Source: Azophilus sp965220425 (GTDB lineage Bacteria; Pseudomonadota; Gammaproteobacteria; Pseudomonadales; Azotimanducaceae). Taken from it: a stretch of DNA of 64,000 nucleotides. This document shows positions 8,332 through 17,790 of the stretch, one piece after another (positions within the stretch are counted from its first letter, which is position 1; each line of letters starts with the position of its first letter). Where the stretch lies: positions 186,001 to 250,000 of the forward strand of contig OZ244830.1 in NCBI GenBank assembly GCA_965220425.1, given 5' to 3'. The position numbers were made by a program, and so were the translations under genes. Below the pieces are notes generated by a model that saw nothing but the letters and a program-made list of their open reading frames with translations, was not told the DNA's origin and ran no database searches.

Positions 8332-8495
8332 ATGGTTGTGCCGGATCAGTTCAAGATGCCTGTTGCGGGCCGCTATTACCCACGTACCTGGAATCAATTT
8401 CTCGATTGGTTTCCTGACGATGAGGCATGCCGGCGCTATCCGGAGGGCATTCGTTGGAAGCAAGGCTTCGACTGTCCCGGTTGCGGAGAAGCCGA
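8332..8495 (+). pseudogene. IS1595-family (ISXO2-like) transposase remnant
   Basis: The frame reads VAGRYYPRTWNQFLDWFPDD, then EACRRYPEGIRWKQGFDCPG and CGEAEAA. This is the N-terminal segment with the CPxC zinc ribbon of IS1595/ISXO2 transposases. The catalytic DDE domain is missing and the frame ends shortly after, so only a fragment remains immediately upstream of the AhpD-like gene. Confidence 0.75.
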
Positions 8496-8611
8496 GGCGG
8501 CCTTTCAGGGAAGCCGCGGTCGCCCGGAGGACAAAAGAGGCGCGACCGTCGAGCGAACCGCCATGGCGCACTTTCAAAGGATGTCTGAACGGCGAAGGGG
8601 TTCCGACTGAT

Positions 8612-9697
8612 ATGCGAATCCGAGCCGACCTGACCGCCTCCCATGACCGCGTTTGGCAGCAACTGGCAGCGCCGGGAACCTGGTTGACGGGCGCCGAGCG
8701 CATCGCCGTGGCCCGCGAGCTTCGTGCTGCAGACAACTGTCCGTTGTGCCGGGAGCGCAAGACCTCGTTGTCACCTGGCGCGATCGAGGGCCATCACGAA
8801 ACCGTCAACCACGACAGGTCAACGGCTCGAGTCGAGCTCATCCACAAGCTCGTGACCGACCCCGGCCGCATCACCCGGTCGTGGGTGCAAGAGCTGCTCG
8901 CCGGCGGCCTGGAAGACACCGAGTACGTCGAGATCGCCGGGCTGGTCAGCGCCGTGACGGTGGTCGATACGTTCCATGCCGCGCTGGGGTTGCCGCTCCG
9001 GCCGCTGCCCGATCCGGAGCCGGGCAAACCCACCCGGCAGCGGCCTCGCACCGCAGCGCCGGGGGACACCTACGTGCCCACCATCGCCCCGGACGCCCTC
9101 GCGGACGACTACACGGATCTTTACGACACCCGCTTTCGGGTGCCGATCGTGCACCGCGCTTTCTCGTTGGTGCCCGATGCGACGCGGGTCGCCAACCTGC
9201 TGATGGCCTCCCACTACATTCCCTACGAGCAAGTGCCGCTCTACACGGACGCCGATCACGACCATGCGATCGACAAGATGCAGATGGAGTTGCTTGCGTC
9301 GCGCGTGTCGATGCACAACGACTGCTTCTACTGAGCCACCGCCCATGTGGGGCTGCTCCGTGTGGGCGGCAAGCAGGCAGGCAGCGAGGTCAACATCGAC
9401 GTAGTCCGCAGTGGGGCAGGCGATGGCGGCGTGCAGCACGGCCACGCGCTCCTTGCATTCGCCGATGCCGCAATGCAGCGCGATGCGGCGCTGACCGGTC
9501 CGGCGCGCGCTGCGCTGACCGAGGCCATCGGTGAAGCCGGTGTCGTGGATGCAGCGGCGGTCACGGCGATGTTTCAGCTCAACACCCGGGCAGCCGACTC
9601 GGCGGGGGTACCCATCGAGGATGGCTCGCAGGAGAACCGTCGCAAGCTGGGCGAGCAACTGGGTTTCGATCCGCGGATGGATGGCGCCGCACCTTAG
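8612..9697 (+). CDS. AhpD-like / carboxymuconolactone decarboxylase-family protein, probable selenoprotein (CxxU)
   Basis: Read through an in-frame TGA at 9332-9334, the gene encodes 361 residues of the AhpD/CMD alkylhydroperoxidase-like fold. AhpD enzymes carry CxxC with a histidine four residues after the second cysteine. Here the motif is C238-F-Y-U241-A-T-A-H245, with the TGA exactly at the second redox cysteine. Coding continues in the same frame after the TGA with a typical family C-terminus (ALLAFADAAMQRDAAL, then FQLNTRAADSAGVP). A hairpin lies 18 nt after the TGA. The N-terminal region has an isolated CPLCRERK motif. The role is probably peroxide or thiol redox chemistry. A nonsense mutation is the alternative, but its placement would be a remarkable coincidence. 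Confidence 0.82.
9335..9370 (+). promoter_or_regulatory. Candidate bacterial SECIS element (AhpD-like gene)
   Basis: Immediately after the TGA, 9339-9345 (ccgccca) pairs perfectly with 9363-9369 (tgggcgg). The pairing continues inward through 9346-9352 with 9356-9362, including G-U pairs, leaving a CTG loop at 9353-9355. If the two innermost pairs open, the loop becomes GGCTGCT and starts with GG. The distance from TGA to the loop is 16-18 nt, within the 16-37 nt known for bacterial SECIS elements, where a G early in the loop contacts SelB. Confidence 0.65.
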
Positions 9698-9729
9698 CTA
9701 CGTCGTTCGACCCCGGACAAGCGTATTGA

Positions 9730-9758
9730 TTGAACAATCCTCAGAAATGATCTATCTT
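9730..9758 (+). promoter_or_regulatory. Sigma-70-type promoter for the TonB-dependent receptor gene
   Basis: TTGAAC at 9730-9735 and TATCTT at 9753-9758 are separated by 17 bp, in a locally AT-rich stretch. A strong Shine-Dalgarno (gggagggag, 9789-9797) precedes the ATG at 9802. I see no Fur box. Confidence 0.5.
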
Positions 9759-9801
9759 CATTTAAGGCCGATATCGTTCCGATCGTCTGGGAGGGAGACA
9801 T

Positions 9802-12093
9802 ATGAGGGATTCGTTCAGGAACCTGCCGTTTCGACGAGCAATCGTGGTCTTTCTCCTGTTTACGTTGGCGGCCGGCGTTAGTGCTGAAAGCGACACCTTG
9901 GAGGAAATCATCGTCACCGCGGAGAGGCGCGCGGTCGATATCCAGGACATTCCATTGTCGATATCCGCTTTTGACCAGGGTCGTCTTGACAAGAGCGACA
10001 TTTCGACGATCTCCGGCCTGCAGAACATCACACCGAATTTGCAATTCTCCATGGCTGCCAATGCGGGCACCCACGCCATTGTGACCATCCGCGGGATTGG
10101 TACGGAGGTCTTGCCCGCTTACGGCGAAACCGGTGTCGCCATTTACCAGAACGGCATTTATTTCGGCCGCGCTTCGGCCAGCCTGGCGGACTTTTACGAT
10201 GTTGAGCGAGTCGAGGTCCTGCGCGGGCCGCAGGGTACCTTGTACGGACGGAACGCCATTGGCGGCGCGATCAACATCATCAACAACAAACCGCGCGAAG
10301 AAACTGAAATCTCGGCCTCGGCTCTGGCCGGCAATTTCGAACGCAGACGATTCCGGGGCATCCTGAACGCTCCTCTTGGCGATTCGGTGGCCGCTCGCAT
10401 CACCGCAACCTACGAAGAAGCAGACGGCTACCTGAAAAATCTGGTCCCCGGGGTCGCCGACAGCAACGACATAGACAATGTCACCGTACGCGGCCAATTG
10501 CTTTTCGACATCAGTGACAATATCGAGGTGCTGGCGCGGGGATTCTATTGGAACGCCGGTGGGGTGGGTACAAGCGCCACCATCACCGGGAATTACCCGC
10601 GATACGCCCTTGTGGGTGTCATACCCATTCGGCCGGGCGTATTCGGGGCGCCCCACCTGCTTCCAGGGGCTTACTCAATCGTTGAAGGGGGTGCACTGCC
10701 GATACCCGACGACCTGCACGAAGTCCGCTTCGACCACATGGGAAGCCGGGACCATACAATCTTCGGTGGCAGCCTGGAATTCAGTTGGGATACCAGCGCT
10801 TTCAACTTCAAGTCCACAACGGCATGGATCGAGGATGACTCGTTTATCGGGCGCGACGGCGATGGCTCGGAACTACCGCTTTACTACAGGAATGCCAGCC
10901 AGGTATCCAAGCAGTTTTCCCAGGAGGTCACCCTGACGTCCCACGGAGACGGGCCGCTCCAGTGGATTTTCGGCTTGTACTATTACGAAGAAGACGTTGA
11001 TGACCTGCGCTTCATCAATTTTCTCAACGTTACAAAATGGGCAGTATTGGCCGGCAGACCGCCATTCACAGGCGCCACGGTCACTGATCCGAACACCAAC
11101 AACACCAACTCGAGTGCGGTTTACGGCCAGATCGACTACGCATTTGCCGACCGCCTTACCGGCACCCTGGGTCTTCGCTACACCCGCGATGAAAAAGACG
11201 GTGGAAACAGCGGCCGTCTTTTGTTGGACCCTGTAACGAACACGCCCCTGCGTGGATTCCCTCAAGTATGGACCTACAAGGAAACCTGGAAAGAGCCCAC
11301 CGGAAAAATTGCTCTGCGCTATGACCAATCCGAAGACAGCATGTTCTATATCAGTTACTCAAAGGGATTCAAAAGCGGTGGCGCCAACAATGATTTCGGG
11401 ACCATATTTGGTCCTGAAAAGGTCTATACACTGGAAATCGGCGGCAAGAACCGGTTGTTCGACGATCGACTGCAGTTGAATGCCGCCGTGTTCAGTTCGG
11501 ACTACAAGGACATGCAGGTATTTACGGTGGGGCAAACCACCATCGCCATCGACAACGCAGCGAAGTCGTCCATTCAGGGAATCGAAATCAGTGCTGCCGG
11601 CTTGCTTTCAGACAATTTCCGGCTGGATGCATCAATCGCTTATCTGGATGCACAGTTCGATGAATTTACGGCGACCGATCCGTCCCTCACGGCGCCCCGG
11701 CCACCCCCTCCACCGGAGGATCTCGCAGGTAACAAGCTGCCACGCGCTCCCAATTGGGAACTCACGCTCGGCGCGGAGTTCAGTTTCAATCTCGCTGCCG
11801 GACGGCTGACCATTCGCCCGGAATTCCACTGGCAGGACGAGATGTACTTCAATGCATTCAATCGTGAATCGATCCGGCAGAAAAGCTGGCACACGCTGAA
11901 TCTGCACGCCATCTACATGAGTTCCGACGAACACTGGAGTATTTCGCTGTTCGGCAGGAACCTCGGCAACGAGGATTACGTCACCAACATGTTTGTTGAA
12001 AGCACGTTGCTCGGTGCGGTTGCGGTGGCCAACGTCGCGAAACCCAGGACCTACGGGGTCGAAGTCGCCTATCGCTTCAACGGCGCTAATTGA
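9802..12093 (+). CDS. TonB-dependent outer-membrane receptor
   Basis: A 763-residue receptor for energised uptake across the outer membrane. It has a signal peptide (about residues 1-29, hydrophobic core VVFLLFTLAAGVSA), a TonB box (EEIIVTAERR), a plug domain with the conserved VEVLRGPQGTLYGRNAIGG, and a 22-stranded barrel region with NLGNEDY and the terminal aromatic strand GVEVAYRF. The type belongs to the large CirA/FecA-like group found in proteobacteria that take up hydrophobic or plant-derived compounds. No sigma/anti-sigma pair adjoins it. The genes downstream on the same strand suggest that its ligand feeds the catabolic cluster, which is inference. Confidence 0.93.
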   Translation: MRDSFRNLPFRRAIVVFLLFTLAAGVSAESDTLEEIIVTAERRAVDIQDIPLSISAFDQGRLDKSDISTISGLQNITPNLQFSMAANAGTHAIVTIRGIGTEVLPAYGETGVAIYQNGIYFGRASASLADFYDVERVEVLRGPQGTLYGRNAIGGAINIINNKPREETEISASALAGNFERRRFRGILNAPLGDSVAARITATYEEADGYLKNLVPGVADSNDIDNVTVRGQLLFDISDNIEVLARGFYWNAGGVGTSATITGNYPRYALVGVIPIRPGVFGAPHLLPGAYSIVEGGALPIPDDLHEVRFDHMGSRDHTIFGGSLEFSWDTSAFNFKSTTAWIEDDSFIGRDGDGSELPLYYRNASQVSKQFSQEVTLTSHGDGPLQWIFGLYYYEEDVDDLRFINFLNVTKWAVLAGRPPFTGATVTDPNTNNTNSSAVYGQIDYAFADRLTGTLGLRYTRDEKDGGNSGRLLLDPVTNTPLRGFPQVWTYKETWKEPTGKIALRYDQSEDSMFYISYSKGFKSGGANNDFGTIFGPEKVYTLEIGGKNRLFDDRLQLNAAVFSSDYKDMQVFTVGQTTIAIDNAAKSSIQGIEISAAGLLSDNFRLDASIAYLDAQFDEFTATDPSLTAPRPPPPPEDLAGNKLPRAPNWELTLGAEFSFNLAAGRLTIRPEFHWQDEMYFNAFNRESIRQKSWHTLNLHAIYMSSDEHWSISLFGRNLGNEDYVTNMFVESTLLGAVAVANVAKPRTYGVEVAYRFNGAN

Positions 12094-12333
12094 TCCCAAA
12101 GCAGAACAGTGCATGCCTGCCTCAGGTCGCAATGTGCAATAGCAGCCGCCGTTGTACCTGACACAGAGCATGACGTTAGTGGTCAGGCGAGCCATCCCGC
12201 TTTCAATTCAATCAGGCCGCAAATGCCGATACATCCGCAATGGTGAGTTGCATCGGCTATTGCATTAGGTGAATTGGCGCAAAGGCGGCCGTGCCGCACT
12301 CAAACAGGCGCCCGAATCAAGGGAGTTGCAAAT
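12094..12333. other. Intergenic gap after the receptor gene
   Basis: These 240 bp contain no recognisable gene, terminator or repeat. A purine-rich gggagttg lies just before the next start. Confidence 0.5.
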
Positions 12334-12684
12334 ATGTCAGGTGATCAAAAAGTGTTCGAAGGCAAGGCCCAGCCGGTAATCGAGCTGGTTCGAGTGGATA
12401 TTCCCGAGAGCCGCCTCATGGAGTACGTGCAGCGCAATCGGGAATTGGCGCAACATCTGAAGGAGTTGACCCCAAGCATGAAGCCGCGCTTCTGGGCGAC
12501 GTTTATCGGCCCTAATCGATCAAACGTTCTGAATGTAATCGAGCATCCGAGCCTGTCCGAGTACGCGGCAAACATGGCAAGAATCGAGAACGATCCGGAA
12601 GTCCGGAAAATGGGCGCCGCCGTCGGGAGCACGGGCAGAATCGTGCTGGAGAGTTCCCTGATGATCGACCTCCCGATAGGCTAG
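12334..12684 (+). CDS. Small protein of dimeric alpha-beta barrel (NIPSNAP/EthD-like) type
   Basis: The 116-residue protein starts at ATG 12334 after GGGAGTTG. It has the strand-helix pattern of ferredoxin-like dimeric barrels: PVIELVRVDIPESRLMEYVQ, a charged helix, then PRFWATFIGPNRSNVLNVIE and a second helix with NDPEVRKMGAAVG. NIPSNAP, EthD and DUF1330-type proteins share this pattern and often accompany oxygenase or degradation genes. It lies 43 bp before the first MaoC-like gene and is probably co-transcribed. No catalytic residues are evident; the exact family is uncertain. Confidence 0.6.
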   Translation: MSGDQKVFEGKAQPVIELVRVDIPESRLMEYVQRNRELAQHLKELTPSMKPRFWATFIGPNRSNVLNVIEHPSLSEYAANMARIENDPEVRKMGAAVGSTGRIVLESSLMIDLPIG

Positions 12685-12727
12685 CCGAGGCATTCGCAAC
12701 AAGTGGTTCGACGAACAGGAGTACCCG

Positions 12728-13918
12728 ATGCGGAAAATGAGCGTAGACCAGTGGCACAGAACCATCGATGAATACGTGGTCGAAATGGAAAAGATCAAGG
12801 GGCGCCGCGCGCCGGCGCCTCGTGAACACCAGAATGTATTCAGTTTCCCCCTTTGCTACCGCGAAGTAACGGAAGATCTGATCCGAATCTTCTGCGCCGG
12901 AATCGGCAACCCGAATCCGCTCTATACGGATCCGGAATATGCGAAGTCCACACGTTGGGGGGGGCTGATTGCGCCACCTTACTTCGAAACCCGGGTCGCC
13001 GAAGGGCCCTACCAACCCCCTCCGTGCCCCGTGCCCGGCTACAACGGTTGGCTCGGCGGCGGCGAGCCGCTGACGCGTGCCTACTTCAGGCCGTATCGAC
13101 CCGGCGACATCGTCGATGCAATTGACGAGTTTATCGGTTTCGAAGAAATTACCGTTCCCGGCGAACCGTTTCGAAAATTTCGTCAAACGGCCCAGCGCAC
13201 CAGCATCGATCAGAAGGAGGAACCGATCAGCCACCAGATTTCGCGAGCGCTGTTCATCGCGACCCCGCCGGACAAGATTGGTGAGTCCCGCAAAGCATTG
13301 TATGAGGGCCGGGAGCGGCAAAGATTCAGTCAAGAGGACCTGGATGCGATTCATCAGGGCTACGAGGAAGAGTTGGCCGGCAAGCGGCGAAGGGGAAAAG
13401 AACCCCGATATTGGGAAGACGTTGCTGTCGGTGACACACTGCCGACGATGGTCAATGGCCCTTACGATATTTCCGATGCGGTCGCCTATATCGGCAATAC
13501 CGGTTACCTGTCGGCCTACGCGGTCAAATGGGGGCGTATCAAAAACGATGCGGCGCGGATGCCCCGCGATCCGGAAACGGGCGAAGCGCACCACATTATC
13601 GACTGGCGTCTGAGTGACGCCGTGGCCCAGGCGACAGGCGGGTCGCCATACGCACAGGCATTCGGACTGGGCCTTGAATGTTCGTTGGGCCACAGCATCA
13701 CCAATTGGATGGGCGACGACGGCTTCTTGCAAAAAATCGATGTCTGGGTGGACGGCTGCGTCTTTCATGGAGAGGTGCTTACCATCGACGGGACCGTTTC
13801 GGGAAAACGAATCGAGGACGGAGACTGTCTGGTTGATCTCGAGCTTTCAATGACAACAAACAACGGACATGTCTTCCAGACCGCCAAGGCAGAGGTACGG
13901 CTTCTCTCGCGCGGGTAA
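12728..13918 (+). CDS. MaoC-like double hot-dog hydratase/dehydratase (paralogue 1)
   Basis: The 396-residue protein has two hot-dog domains. The N-terminal one carries the FAS1-like dehydratase signature (IRIFCAGIGNPNPLYTDPEY, GGLIAPPYF) and the C-terminal one reads AKWGRI and later LGHSITNWMGDDGFLQ. Such proteins hydrate enoyl-CoA-type intermediates in side-chain or ring-cleavage pathways. It is clearly paralogous to the gene at 15540-16736 on the other strand, with shared stretches along the whole length. The two copies flank an MFS transporter, so they probably serve the same pathway with different substrates or as a heteromer. Confidence 0.85.
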   Translation: MRKMSVDQWHRTIDEYVVEMEKIKGRRAPAPREHQNVFSFPLCYREVTEDLIRIFCAGIGNPNPLYTDPEYAKSTRWGGLIAPPYFETRVAEGPYQPPPCPVPGYNGWLGGGEPLTRAYFRPYRPGDIVDAIDEFIGFEEITVPGEPFRKFRQTAQRTSIDQKEEPISHQISRALFIATPPDKIGESRKALYEGRERQRFSQEDLDAIHQGYEEELAGKRRRGKEPRYWEDVAVGDTLPTMVNGPYDISDAVAYIGNTGYLSAYAVKWGRIKNDAARMPRDPETGEAHHIIDWRLSDAVAQATGGSPYAQAFGLGLECSLGHSITNWMGDDGFLQKIDVWVDGCVFHGEVLTIDGTVSGKRIEDGDCLVDLELSMTTNNGHVFQTAKAEVRLLSRG

Positions 13919-14000
13919 ATCAGAGATGAACAACTTCCTGGCCGGGACGATTCATGAACAATCCCGGCTAGCCGGTAGTTGTGTCCTCAAACTGATGCTC

Positions 14001-14029
14001 TCCGTCTGTCGGACAATCTGACAGACGGA
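14001..14029. terminator. Strong inverted repeat between MaoC-like and MFS genes (terminator or operator)
   Basis: tccgtctgtc at 14001-14010 pairs perfectly with gacagacgga at 14020-14029 across a 9-nt loop, followed by aattttcc. It can act as an intrinsic terminator for the genes upstream. It also looks like a regulator operator in front of the MFS gene, whose ATG is 62 bp away, and the cluster includes a TetR regulator. Confidence 0.5.
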
Positions 14030-14090
14030 AATTTTCCTGTGTGCCCTGGGGCTTGTCTGCTACGGATCGATTGGAGCGTGGGAGTACAAA

Positions 14091-15419
14091 ATGGCTCAAG
14101 ACGGGTCGCATGATGTGGTGGTGGATCCAGCAGCGGCCAACCCGTTAGGAGCAGCCGCTTTCACGGAGGGCTACCGCCGCTACGTGCTGCTGCTTTTCCT
14201 GCTCGTACAAATGATAGCGATCGTGGACCGGCAGGTGCTCGCCATCCTTGCGGAACCCATCAAGATGGAATTCGGCCTGTCTGATTTCCAGCTTGGCGCC
14301 TTGACGGGGCTCGCGTTCGCCCTGTTCTACACGACCATGGGTATCCCCATCGCAGCCTGGGTAGACCGCGGTAACCGCCGCAATATCATCGCGCTTGCCC
14401 TCGCGGTCTGGAGTGCACTGACCGCTCTCAGCGGGGTCGCCGCCAACTTCTGGCACCTGTTGCTCTTGCGTATCGGTGTCGGGGCGGGCGAGGCGGCGGT
14501 GCAGCCCTGCATGGTGTCGATCATTTCCGACTTCTATGCCCCCGACGAACGTGCCGGGGCCGTCGCGATAGCGGCGGTGGGGGTCAGTCTCGCGCTGTTG
14601 GTCGGCTTCCCCATCGGAGGTTGGATCGGGGACCAGTACGGCTGGCGCATGGCCTTTATCGCGCTGGGTTTGCCGGGAATTCTGCTGGCGCTGCTGGTCC
14701 GGATGACCTTGCGGGAACCGCCGCGGGGCGCCTCGGAAGGACGGATCGCCGAAGCCGAGGCGCCGGGGGTGTTTGCCGTTTTTCGGTTCGTGCTGCGGTC
14801 ACCGACGATACGCCACATGCTTGCAGCGGGGGCACTGATCATCTTCGCCTTTTACAGCCTGAGTCAGTGGCTGCCGACGTTTTTCCGCCGCTCGCATGGC
14901 ATGAGCGGTACGGAGGTGGGAATTGCCATTGGCCTCTTGATCGGGATTGGCGGCGGCCTCGGCACATTCCTCGGCGGCTGGCTCAGCGATATGTTCAGCC
15001 GCCGGGATGTACGCTGGTCCCTGTGGCTTTCGGCAACAATCTTTGCGTTCGCATTCCCCTTTTACTTCGTGGCCATCATGATCCCGGACAAGTGGTCGGC
15101 CCTGGCCGCGCTATTCATCCCTGCGATGGCCAGCCTCTTCGCCACAGGACCTCTGGTTGCGTTGCTCCAGGGCCTGGTAAAGCTTCGAATGCGCGCCATG
15201 GTGATTGCGATTTTTCTGCTGGCGACCAACTTGATTGGCGTCGGGCTGGGGCCGCTTGCGATCGGCCTCATCAGCGACTTGCTGAGTGCCCGCCTCGGGA
15301 GCGAATCACTACGTTACGCGCTGCTGCCGATTCCGTTCCTCATGCTCTGGGCGGCACTGCACCTTGTATTGGCGGCCCGGACTCAGCGCGAAGATCTCGC
15401 GCGGGCCCTTGCCGCCTGA
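14091..15419 (+). CDS. MFS transporter
   Basis: A 442-residue inner-membrane carrier with about 12 hydrophobic segments in two halves. It starts with YVLLLFLLVQMIAIVDRQVL, and the loop 2-3 region AWVDRGNRRNIIA is the MFS signature (D-R-G-x-R-R); the second half has its equivalent in GGWLSDMFSRRDVRW. The type resembles the spinster/hexuronate-like MFS proteins that often sit with aromatic or terpenoid degradation genes. GGGAG precedes the ATG. The substrate is unknown; the context points to uptake of the compound processed by the neighbouring hydratases. Confidence 0.9.
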   Translation: MAQDGSHDVVVDPAAANPLGAAAFTEGYRRYVLLLFLLVQMIAIVDRQVLAILAEPIKMEFGLSDFQLGALTGLAFALFYTTMGIPIAAWVDRGNRRNIIALALAVWSALTALSGVAANFWHLLLLRIGVGAGEAAVQPCMVSIISDFYAPDERAGAVAIAAVGVSLALLVGFPIGGWIGDQYGWRMAFIALGLPGILLALLVRMTLREPPRGASEGRIAEAEAPGVFAVFRFVLRSPTIRHMLAAGALIIFAFYSLSQWLPTFFRRSHGMSGTEVGIAIGLLIGIGGGLGTFLGGWLSDMFSRRDVRWSLWLSATIFAFAFPFYFVAIMIPDKWSALAALFIPAMASLFATGPLVALLQGLVKLRMRAMVIAIFLLATNLIGVGLGPLAIGLISDLLSARLGSESLRYALLPIPFLMLWAALHLVLAARTQREDLARALAA

Positions 15420-15539
15420 GGGATTGACCCCGGCCACACCCCTCGTATGGCGCGCCCGTCGGGCGCTCGCCCGGCGCCTCCCTCAGCGGGTACGCGAGGG
15501 GCTCCGCGTCTCGTGCAAAGAAGCTGATCGAGCAGCGCA

Positions 15540-16736
15540 TTAACGTGCGAGCAATTGGACCGTCGCTCTGGACTCGAACAGGCAGTGCCCGTTGTTCGTG
15601 GTCATGGTCAAGTCAATGTCGACAACGTGCTCATCGTCCTCGATGCGCTTGTCTGCCACGGAACCCCGCGCGGTGTACACCTCTCCGTGGTAACCCCAAT
15701 CATTCACCACGGTATCGATTTTCTTCAGAAATCCGTCGTCACCCGCCCAATTCGTGATGCAGTGACCGAGCGAACACTCCAGGCCAAACCCGAATGCCTG
15801 CGCATAGGGGCAATTGCCCGTACTGGCCCTGGCAATCGCGTCCCTCAGGCGCAGATCAACGACATGGTGTACTTCACCCGTTTCCGGATCGACGGGCAAG
15901 CGGGCCATGTCGTGTTTCATGCGCCCCCATTTGACCGCGTGCGCAGCCGCATAGCCGAGATTTCCAAAATAAGCGACGGAATCGTGTATATCCAGGGGAC
16001 CGAAGACGATGGGGTGCAGCTCATCGCCGACTTCGACCTCATCCCAGTAACGAACCTCGGCGCCCCGCCGCCACTTGCCGGCCAGCTCTTCCTCGTAACC
16101 CTGGTGAATGACATCGAGCTCTTCCGCGCTGAAACGGCGCCGCTCGCGGTTGTGGCCCTGGTAGAGGAAGTCGCGTGACTCTTCGACCTTGTCGGGCGGT
16201 ATGGCGCGCACATGACCTCGCAGGACATGATAACTGACCGGCTCCATCCGTCGATCCAGATAGGTTCGGCTGGCCTCCATGTTGAACCTGCGAATGGGCT
16301 CGTCTGCCTTCGTGACCTCTTCCATGCCAAGGAACTCGTCGATCGCGTGGACGACATCACCAGGACGATAAGGCCTGAAATAGCCGCGGGTTAACGGCTG
16401 ATCGCCCCCGAGCGATGCCAGCCAGCCCGGTACCTGAAGCGGAGGCGGTGTGTACGGAGCCTCTGAGATCCGAACCTCGAAATACGGCGGGGCAATCAGG
16501 CCTCCCCACCGTGTCCTCTTCGCATAGGCCGGATCGGTGTAAAGCGGATTGGGGTTGCCGATGCCTGCACAGAAGATTCGGATGAGGTCTTCGGTCACTT
16601 CACTGTAGGAGATGGGAAAGCTGTACGTATTGGTGTATTCGCGGGGCGCCGGGGCGGTTCTGCCTTTCAGTTTGTGCATCTCGACGCAATAGTCATCGAC
16701 CGCCTTGTGCCATTGATCTGGGCTAATCTTGTTCAC
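15540..16736 (-). CDS. MaoC-like double hot-dog hydratase/dehydratase (paralogue 2)
   Basis: The protein, about 398 residues, shares its whole layout with the plus-strand paralogue at 12728 (IRIFCAGIGNPNPLYTDPAY, GGLIAPPYF, LGHCITNWAGDDGFLK). I placed the start at GTG 16736 because it aligns with the paralogue start (VNKISPDQWHK against MRKMSVDQWHR) and has GGGGCGG upstream. ATG 16784 would overlap the preceding gene by 32 bp. It is the second gene after the metallo-hydrolase on the minus strand, with a 16-bp gap, so the two probably form an operon. Confidence 0.85.
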   Translation of the reverse strand: MNKISPDQWHKAVDDYCVEMHKLKGRTAPAPREYTNTYSFPISYSEVTEDLIRIFCAGIGNPNPLYTDPAYAKRTRWGGLIAPPYFEVRISEAPYTPPPLQVPGWLASLGGDQPLTRGYFRPYRPGDVVHAIDEFLGMEEVTKADEPIRRFNMEASRTYLDRRMEPVSYHVLRGHVRAIPPDKVEESRDFLYQGHNRERRRFSAEELDVIHQGYEEELAGKWRRGAEVRYWDEVEVGDELHPIVFGPLDIHDSVAYFGNLGYAAAHAVKWGRMKHDMARLPVDPETGEVHHVVDLRLRDAIARASTGNCPYAQAFGFGLECSLGHCITNWAGDDGFLKKIDTVVNDWGYHGEVYTARGSVADKRIEDDEHVVDIDLTMTTNNGHCLFESRATVQLLAR

Positions 16737-16752
16737 TGAACCGCCCCAAACA

Positions 16753-17790
16753 TTATGACTCACACCGTTCATTGCGTTTGGCAATTTCGACCACGTTTCC
16801 TATGCAGAACGTCATAAGGTCTTTACCGACCGTTACGCGACCGTCGTATATGGCATGGACTTCAGCCAGGATCTCGTCGTCGGACGGTGGATTTTGCCCA
16901 AGACGAATGACGTGGGTAAATGCCGCCATCGTCGGCCTGGCATCGCGAAATATGCGGGCAGCTTCGCTCGGGCCGGTATGCCCCGATACAACCCCGCGGA
17001 CTGCAGGTGACGCGGCGTAAAATTCTGCGTCTGCCACGATTAGCTCGTGCAGCAACAGATCGGCGCCTTTGGCCTGATCGACAACGCGCTGGGTCGGACG
17101 CGTATCGCTGGAAATGACGACAGTCCGGCCAAGGTATTCGATACGGAATCCGTACGTCTCGATTCGATAACCGGTTCTTGGGTTGACGTGCTCTACGGGA
17201 AACGCGAAAACCTCGAGCCCGTTGCGGTCGAACACGACGCCTTTCGTGATTACGAACGGACGGAGTCGACCGCCGTCCGACGATGACGCCGACATTGCCA
17301 TTCGCAATTCGTAGTGAATTTTGTACGCTTTTTCAAGATCGGCCGCCATCTCTACGATGCCTTTCGGGCCGTGCACGTCGAGCTTTTCGGTACGACGGCC
17401 AAAGGGTAGACCGTTCCAGCCGGTCAACATCAGGTCCGGCAACCCCACGGTATGGTCAGCGTGGAAATGACTGATGAAAACAGCGGTAATGCTGCCAAGC
17501 GGGTTCCCGGTCTGCACGACTCTTATGGAAGCGCCGCGGCCCACATCGAAAAGCAGCTTCTCGCTGCCGGCCTCGACGAGTGTCGCGGGCCCGAATTGCG
17601 CCGGACTGGGAATCGGTGAACCCGTGCCGAGCAGAGTGACGCGCAAGCCGTCGCCCTGTGAGCTGCCGCCGGCATGCGCAACCCCGCTCAGAGCCAGAAT
17701 CGCAAGCACCAGCGCAAAACGTCCCCAGTAACGTGGCGCGCGCCGGTGGGCCGTGTCCGGGACACCCCTCCTTGCGTGACGAACACTCAT
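16753..17790 (-). CDS. Secreted metallo-beta-lactamase-fold hydrolase (RNase Z / arylsulfatase-like)
   Basis: The 345-residue protein has a signal peptide (FALVLAILALSGVAHAGG) and a metallo-beta-lactamase domain with LLGTGSPIPSP, the zinc motif HFHADH, the second-sphere SSDT and the late His in VVSGHTGPSEAA. This arrangement is that of the RNase Z/ElaC-like branch, where secreted members are arylsulfatase- or lactonase-like. A periplasmic location means it cannot be the tRNA enzyme; it probably hydrolyses an ester or sulfate of the incoming substrate. The start at ATG 17790 gives a normal signal peptide; the frame is open to 17811. Confidence 0.85.
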   Translation of the reverse strand: MSVRHARRGVPDTAHRRAPRYWGRFALVLAILALSGVAHAGGSSQGDGLRVTLLGTGSPIPSPAQFGPATLVEAGSEKLLFDVGRGASIRVVQTGNPLGSITAVFISHFHADHTVGLPDLMLTGWNGLPFGRRTEKLDVHGPKGIVEMAADLEKAYKIHYELRMAMSASSSDGGRLRPFVITKGVVFDRNGLEVFAFPVEHVNPRTGYRIETYGFRIEYLGRTVVISSDTRPTQRVVDQAKGADLLLHELIVADAEFYAASPAVRGVVSGHTGPSEAARIFRDARPTMAAFTHVIRLGQNPPSDDEILAEVHAIYDGRVTVGKDLMTFCIGNVVEIAKRNERCES

